Below, one piece after another: positions 59,525-64,000 of a stretch of 64,000 bases of DNA (within the stretch, counting starts at the first letter, position 1; each line of letters starts with the position of its first letter). This stretch comes from Acinetobacter beijerinckii CIP 110307. Its GTDB lineage: Bacteria > Pseudomonadota > Gammaproteobacteria > Pseudomonadales > Moraxellaceae. The translations under genes were made by a program, and so were the position numbers. The notes beneath the pieces were generated by a model. The model saw only the letters and a list, made by a program, of their open reading frames with translations, searched no databases and was not told the origin of the DNA. Location: positions 248,001 through 312,000 of the forward strand of contig NZ_KB849763.1 of the NCBI RefSeq assembly GCF_000369005.1, in the 5' to 3' direction.

Positions 59525-60316
59525 ATGAAAAGAATTTTATTTATACTCCCTTTCGGTTTCTACTTGCACACTGCACATGCCACCGAAGCAAGTACAGAAA
59601 TAGCATCACCTTATAGCGCTAACCTAACACTCGCAAGCCAGTATGTATCACGTGGTTTTCAACAAACTTGGGGCAAACCTGCAATTCAAGGTGGAATAGA
59701 CTATAACCATGATAATGGTTTTTATGCTGGAACTTGGGCATCGACAGTGAGTGATCATTTTATTCGTGATGCATCAGTAGAGTGGGATGTGTATACAGGT
59801 TACAGCCGTAGTTTTGGAGATTTAACTCTAGGCACTAAAGTGGCTTACTACTATTATCCTGGCGCCAAAACTACAGCAGAAACAGGAAATACTCGCTTTG
59901 ATTACGGTGAAATTATCCCAGAAATCAGCTATGGCCCATTAAGTGTTAAATATTCGATTACCTACACCCAAGATTACTTCGGGAATAACTCGGATACTTT
60001 AGGGATTGGTACTAATAAACATTCTCGTGGTTCAGGTTATCTTGATGTCAGTTGGCATCAACCTTTAGGGCAAGGCTGGTCGGCAGATGCACACTATGGT
60101 AATCAGCGAATCAAAAACTTCTCTGATGCAAACTTTCAAGACATCAGCTTTGCCGTTAATAAAGAACTCCCCTACAACCTTTTGGGAAGTTTAAGTTATA
60201 GCAAAGCATGGGATAAAGATGATTACTACAAGCAATATAGCAATGGTAATCCAAATGCCAAAGTCTCCAATCCAATTGATTCCACTGTGGCTGTCTCACT
60301 GACAAAAAGTTTTTAA
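59525..60316 (+). CDS. TorF family putative porin
   Basis: A 263-residue outer-membrane protein. A signal peptide (about residues 1-20, cut after AHA) is followed by the family opening YSANLTLASQYVSRGFQQT. The many alternating, aromatic-rich strands, ending in a C-terminal Phe, fit a beta-barrel. The family (TIGR02001) is uncharacterised or porin-like. It lies 59 bases after betA on the same strand, so it may be co-expressed with choline catabolism genes. The ATG at 59525 follows an AGGAAAA site. Confidence 0.85.
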   Translation: MKRILFILPFGFYLHTAHATEASTEIASPYSANLTLASQYVSRGFQQTWGKPAIQGGIDYNHDNGFYAGTWASTVSDHFIRDASVEWDVYTGYSRSFGDLTLGTKVAYYYYPGAKTTAETGNTRFDYGEIIPEISYGPLSVKYSITYTQDYFGNNSDTLGIGTNKHSRGSGYLDVSWHQPLGQGWSADAHYGNQRIKNFSDANFQDISFAVNKELPYNLLGSLSYSKAWDKDDYYKQYSNGNPNAKVSNPIDSTVAVSLTKSF

Positions 60317-60326
60317 TTCGCACAAT

Positions 60327-60356
60327 AAAAAAGCTGCAATCAATGCAGCTTTTTTA
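60327..60356. terminator. Bidirectional intrinsic terminator
   Basis: A 12-bp perfect stem, AAAAAAGCTGCA (60327-60338) with TGCAGCTTTTTT (60344-60355), and a five-base loop. It serves the porin gene and the convergent dehydrogenase gene. Confidence 0.93.
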
Positions 60357-60367
60357 TTCAATACAAT

Positions 60368-61543
60368 TTAAGCATTGATCAACTGAATATCTGATCCTGC
60401 TCGTTTTGGATCTATCAGGATTTTTGCATGTTGCTCTGGATCACGTAAAGCATCAAAGGCATTCTCCACACCCTCTAAACCAACCACACCCGTAATCAAC
60501 GGTGAGACATCAATTTTACCTTCAGCAATCATATGCAGGGTGTCACGGAACTCAAGTGGTGTATAACCCAATACATATTGGATTTCCAATTCTTTATTGA
60601 TCGCCAATGCAGGTTCGATCTTATCACTTTGCATGCAGACACCTACGCCCACAATACGTGAGAACAATGGTGCACCTTCCAAGATTTGCTGCATGATGCC
60701 AGCAACACCCACGCATTCAAAAATCACAGGACGTTTCGGTAATAGACCAAGCTTATCCCCCACGCGCATAGCATTAACCCATGGCAAAGAGAAAGTCTGA
60801 ACTTTGTCAAAAATACCCATCCCCATATTGATTGCTTCAGAAACATTGCCGAGTAGACCAAGCTCTTTCCAACTACTAAATGGAGATTGTTGTTTAGGAT
60901 CAATCAAGACATCTGCACCGCACAGTTCAGCGAGTCTACGACGATTTGGTGAAAAATCACTAGCAACTACCGTTTTAACTCCCGCGGCTTTGAGCATAAT
61001 AATTACGCCTAAACCAACAGGACCACAGCCAATTACAATCGCTGGTTCATTTTTCTTAATACGACTACGACGTACTGCATGTAAAGCAACAGCCATCGGC
61101 TCAGTCAACGCTGCGCTGTCTGCATCTAAACCATTCGGCACCTCAAACATTAAGCTCGACTGAACCAAGACTTGCTCAGCATAACCACCCGAAGCACTTG
61201 GTGAAAGTCCAGTCGGAGCATAACCTACAGAATCAACATTCAATAAAGGCATGGCACAAACCAAAGTATCGGCTTTTAATTTACGGCGTGTTTTTGGACC
61301 ATAATCTAACACTTTACCGCAGAACTCATGACCGAAAACTAGCTTATCAGTGGATTTTGCTACCCCATTAAAACCCACACGTGCTGCCAAATCATGCATA
61401 TGATCACAGTGGTGTTGCATATGTAAATCTGAACCGCAGATACCGCAACGTACCACTTCAAGGAGTACCTGTCCTTTTGCAGGCAGCAATTGAAGACTGT
61501 TTTCCAGCTTCAACTCAGCATTTTGACAAACCAGTGATTTCAT
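60368..61543 (-). CDS. Zinc-dependent medium-chain dehydrogenase, no structural-zinc lobe
   Basis: A 391-residue MDR-family NAD(P)-dependent alcohol/polyol dehydrogenase. The catalytic-zinc ligands are in CGICGSDLH and the GHEFCG motif. The nucleotide-binding loop is the V-I-G-C-G-P-V-G-L-G segment. The four-cysteine structural-zinc loop found in classical alcohol dehydrogenases is missing. The ATG at 61543, nine bases after AAGGA, is preferred over 61552. The substrate is unknown. Confidence 0.88.
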   Translation of the reverse strand: MKSLVCQNAELKLENSLQLLPAKGQVLLEVVRCGICGSDLHMQHHCDHMHDLAARVGFNGVAKSTDKLVFGHEFCGKVLDYGPKTRRKLKADTLVCAMPLLNVDSVGYAPTGLSPSASGGYAEQVLVQSSLMFEVPNGLDADSAALTEPMAVALHAVRRSRIKKNEPAIVIGCGPVGLGVIIMLKAAGVKTVVASDFSPNRRRLAELCGADVLIDPKQQSPFSSWKELGLLGNVSEAINMGMGIFDKVQTFSLPWVNAMRVGDKLGLLPKRPVIFECVGVAGIMQQILEGAPLFSRIVGVGVCMQSDKIEPALAINKELEIQYVLGYTPLEFRDTLHMIAEGKIDVSPLITGVVGLEGVENAFDALRDPEQHAKILIDPKRAGSDIQLINA

Positions 61544-61632
61544 AGGATGCATTCCTTATTGTTTTATTGCATTTGTTAGCTGATCTGAGTTTTATATTCG
61601 CACAGTTAAGCTAACTCATTTCATTTTAATTT

Positions 61633-61650
61633 TGACAAAACACATTGTCA
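61633..61650. promoter_or_regulatory. Weak candidate operator TGACAA-N6-TTGTCA
   Basis: A 6-bp inverted repeat with a six-base spacer lies about 90 bases upstream of the dehydrogenase start. It could bind a dimeric regulator, but no regulator gene is adjacent. Confidence 0.3.
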
Positions 61651-61840
61651 GAATCCATGACCTAAATATCAATATGTTTATCAAATCAGGTCAGCTTTAT
61701 AAATCACCCAATGAGATGGGTTAAAAATTATTCAAACAAAATTTAAGGAATTGTAATGAGAATATAATCATTTACAATTAACATTAATTTACTAAACATT
61801 AAAAAATATCTACAACTAATCCATTTTTAAGGATCATTTA

Positions 61841-62563
61841 ATGCGCTTTTTATTAATAGCCCCTCTATTAACCACACTCATGTTTACTGGCTGCGCCACG
61901 CTTAAACCGATGGAATTACAACCTGATTTTTGGCAACAATCGAATAAAAAGGTTGCAGTTGTTGTACATGAATTACCTAAATCAGCTGCGTACAAAGCAG
62001 GTAATCAAGGTCTACTAGACGTTGCGATTAACAATGCTATTTCAAATAAATTTGATAATTTTATTGAAAGTTTACAGTTCGAACCATATAGCGCATTAGC
62101 AGAAGACATTGAAAAAGAATTTGATCAACGTGGTTTCGATGCAACTGTTGTAAAGCTAGATCCAAAGAACATTCCTGCCTTAGAAAAAACTGCTGAACAG
62201 AAGAAAAATCCTGCGTTATTCCAAATGAATCTTGCAGCTGTACCTGATTTAAAAGATAAAGATCTTGTTTTCATCATTACTAGTAATCAAGTTGGTACTA
62301 CTCGTTCTTATTATGGGTTTGTTCCAACTTCAGCCCCTCAAGGCTTATATGGTGGAATCGCACATCTTGTAGATGTAAAAACAAATGAAATTAAATGGTG
62401 GAAACCAGTGAATGTGGTTAAACCTGTAAGTGGTAAATGGGACCAACCACCATCTTATCCAAATGTTTCTCAAGCAGTTGATTTGGCTGTAGAAGCTTCG
62501 AAACAAGAATATAAAAAACAGTTTTTCAATAAAGCAATTTCAGCCCCTGCTGTTGTTAATTAA
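61841..62563 (+). CDS. Uncharacterised lipoprotein
   Basis: A 240-residue protein with a lipoprotein signal peptide: a hydrophobic helix and lipobox FTGC at residues 15-18, so Cys 18 should be lipidated and the protein anchored in the envelope. The rest is a mixed alpha/beta domain with several Trp and Tyr residues. No family is recognised. A second exported protein follows three bases after its stop; the two are probably one operon. Confidence 0.75.
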   Translation: MRFLLIAPLLTTLMFTGCATLKPMELQPDFWQQSNKKVAVVVHELPKSAAYKAGNQGLLDVAINNAISNKFDNFIESLQFEPYSALAEDIEKEFDQRGFDATVVKLDPKNIPALEKTAEQKKNPALFQMNLAAVPDLKDKDLVFIITSNQVGTTRSYYGFVPTSAPQGLYGGIAHLVDVKTNEIKWWKPVNVVKPVSGKWDQPPSYPNVSQAVDLAVEASKQEYKKQFFNKAISAPAVVN

Positions 62564-62566
62564 TTT

Positions 62567-63406
62567 ATGAAGCAATTAAACAAACTATTTAGTTTTGTGG
62601 TTGCTGTTTTGCCCACTCTAATCTCATCTGTATATGCAGATGAGTTTCAGACCTTAGCTCAACCATCCATACAACTGACTTTAAAATCAAATCAAACGGA
62701 ATTTAGTATTGATAGTAACAATGCATCCGCTGTTCCTGTTCCTATCCAAAACGTTCAAGGTGTAGATCCGATTATTGCTCTTACGGGTGTGATCGTTGGC
62801 TATATTGTTGCGGATAAAATTAGTTCTACTTCGGAGCAGGCTGAACAAAAGAAAAGAATCCCGCGATTATTAAAACTTTCTGAATCAATCAATCCACATA
62901 TTTTATTAAAGAACCAACTATCCACTGAGCTCATCAAACAACCAAAATGGTCAGATGGGCGTTCCTATCAACTCGAAATTGACCCTGAATATCATTTGAG
63001 TTCGGCACTCAATACAATCAAAATGATTTTTAAGTATCAATTAAAAACATCGAAAGAAAATACAAAAAATGAAATAACCAAAGCTCAAGTGTACATTTTC
63101 CATAATCTTGCCCAAGAAGCAGTACATCCCGAAAAACAAATCACTTGGGAGGATGTGGATGAATCACAGCTGAAAAATACATTTCTGGACAGTGCAACCT
63201 TACTGACTGAAGTATTTTCAAACGTAGATGCAAATCAAGTACCTCAAACAGACTTTGTTATCGCGACAACGATTCATGATGAGAAAATACGAGGTTATAT
63301 CATTAAACAACAGCAAGACTGGCTATGGCTGCTCGACCAAAATAAGAATATTTATATTTTAAAACCTAAACGCACTTTTGTACTTAATACGGCTAACACA
63401 AAGTAA
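62567..63406 (+). CDS. Uncharacterised exported protein
   Basis: A 279-residue protein with a Sec signal peptide (residues 1-24, cut near SVYA). Around residues 67-83 is a hydrophobic Gly/Val/Ile-rich stretch (IIALTGVIVGYIVADKI), possibly a membrane helix or beta-sandwich strand. It is expressed just after the lipoprotein gene, suggesting a shared envelope role. No family is recognised. A terminator lies downstream at 63447. Confidence 0.72.
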   Translation: MKQLNKLFSFVVAVLPTLISSVYADEFQTLAQPSIQLTLKSNQTEFSIDSNNASAVPVPIQNVQGVDPIIALTGVIVGYIVADKISSTSEQAEQKKRIPRLLKLSESINPHILLKNQLSTELIKQPKWSDGRSYQLEIDPEYHLSSALNTIKMIFKYQLKTSKENTKNEITKAQVYIFHNLAQEAVHPEKQITWEDVDESQLKNTFLDSATLLTEVFSNVDANQVPQTDFVIATTIHDEKIRGYIIKQQQDWLWLLDQNKNIYILKPKRTFVLNTANTK

Positions 63407-63446
63407 AATACGTAATAAGCAATTGATTTTCATAATATCTCAATTT

Positions 63447-63472
63447 AGACAGCCCTCGTGCTGTCTTTTTTT
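63447..63472 (+). terminator. Intrinsic terminator of the envelope-protein pair
   Basis: AGACAGC (63447-63453) pairs with GCTGTCT (63460-63466) over a six-base loop and is followed by six T residues. Confidence 0.82.
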
Positions 63473-63602
63473 AAACATTATATATTTAAGATTTCTCCTT
63501 CACTTCTTTTATTTAAAGGCAAAGTTAGTGCTTGCTTTTATTGGTGTCATTATGCCAATATATATTTACTGGCTTTAAGCCACTATAAAAGAGAAATTAA
63601 AA

Positions 63603-64000
63603 ATGACGATCCAACTTATAACAGCTCAAGCGAATGTTCCCATCGAGTTTTTGCAGTTTTCTGGTGGCGAACGTCATATTCAACTACAACCTGAGTTATT
63701 GAACCAATTAACAGCCTACACTCAGGTCAAAGCCTCACTGAATAACAGTACAGATGTGATGGATTATCTGTTATTGGAAAATGTGTTGTTGGAACAAGGC
63801 TCGCGCCCTTCGGTGGAAATCCCTTATTTTCCTTACGCACGTCAAGATCGTATCTGTGCACAAGGTCAGGCTTTCTCACTGGATTTAATGACCAAGTTAT
63901 TAAATAGCAATAGTGAAAAATTTGCAGGGCAACGTCAGAAAATTGTGGTGTGGGATTGTCATAGTCCAAAGACCCTAGAGCTGTTACGCAAAAATACTAA
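63603..64000 (+). CDS. Ribose-phosphate pyrophosphokinase-like protein (partial, 3' end missing)
   Basis: The first 132 codons of a gene beginning at ATG 63603 after a GAGAAA site; it runs off the right edge. The family makes PRPP from ribose-5-phosphate and ATP. The catalytic-loop motif YFPYARQDR is at residues 75-83, followed by AQGQAFSLDLM. The N-terminal SGGERHIQL differs from the typical main-chromosome Prs (which has TGNANPELA-type starts). A paralog tied to NAD salvage (prs-nadV type loci) is therefore likely, but the downstream gene is outside the window. Hence no symbol is given. Confidence 0.85.
   Translation, partial: MTIQLITAQANVPIEFLQFSGGERHIQLQPELLNQLTAYTQVKASLNNSTDVMDYLLLENVLLEQGSRPSVEIPYFPYARQDRICAQGQAFSLDLMTKLLNSNSEKFAGQRQKIVVWDCHSPKTLELLRKNT

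Noticed and set aside
1..64000. CRISPR arrays, tRNA or rRNA genes, prophage, insertion sequences, toxin-antitoxin or defence islands
   Set aside because: I looked for repeats, integrase/transposase-like products and RNA-like sequence and found none; the window is core chromosome.

Overview
The window is a contiguous, gene-dense stretch of an AT-rich gammaproteobacterial chromosome that looks like Acinetobacter. The support is gene content: a BfmS/BfmR pair next to nrdA, a fused nuoCD inside a complete nuoA-N operon, membrane-anchored Mqo, and a betT / betIBA choline locus. The species cannot be fixed from sequence reading alone. I see no rRNA, tRNA, CRISPR array, insertion sequence, phage or recognisable defence island.

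Layout. 1-8 kb: the start of mrp (cut by the left edge), a LEA-like repeat protein, a GNAT acetyltransferase, two uncharacterised genes, metG, a membrane protein, an exported metallo-hydrolase and a LysE exporter. 8-14.6 kb: a methyltransferase, a DUF1345 membrane protein, and a TetR-MFS-HlyD efflux cassette with a likely operator, then a PLP enzyme and a small membrane protein. 14.7-22.7 kb: a BaiN-type flavoprotein, two tiny membrane proteins, a mechanosensitive channel, a divergent fpr / FinR-like LysR pair, two cold-shock-domain genes (one a membrane-anchored fusion to an excalibur domain) and upp. 22.7-37.8 kb: the thirteen-gene respiratory complex I operon on the minus strand, closed by a terminator. 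38-42.6 kb: a MASE1-GGDEF diguanylate cyclase, an orphan gene and bfmS/bfmR. 43-47.6 kb: nrdA, an unlisted 44-residue membrane ORF, then nrdB. Upstream of nrdA lie a perfect DnaA box and a pair of NrdR-like boxes at helical spacing. 48.5-53 kb: mqo, an MFS exporter, a membrane protein and a decayed lipase/esterase pseudogene. 53-60.3 kb: betT diverging from betI-betB-betA and a TorF-like porin, with a very long perfect palindrome between betT and betI. 60.3-64 kb: a zinc dehydrogenase lacking the structural-zinc lobe, a lipoprotein/exported-protein pair, and the start of a ribose-phosphate pyrophosphokinase paralog cut by the right edge.

How the genes work together: complex I and Mqo feed electrons to quinone; NrdAB makes deoxynucleotides; BetT imports choline, which BetA and BetB oxidise to glycine betaine under BetI control; BfmRS is an envelope-stress two-component system. 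Most of the window is core genome. Nothing I can read amounts to a clearly new multi-gene system. The best candidates for new biology are the small ORF inside the nrd operon, the cold-shock/excalibur fusion, the 46-bp bet palindrome and the paired envelope proteins near 62 kb.
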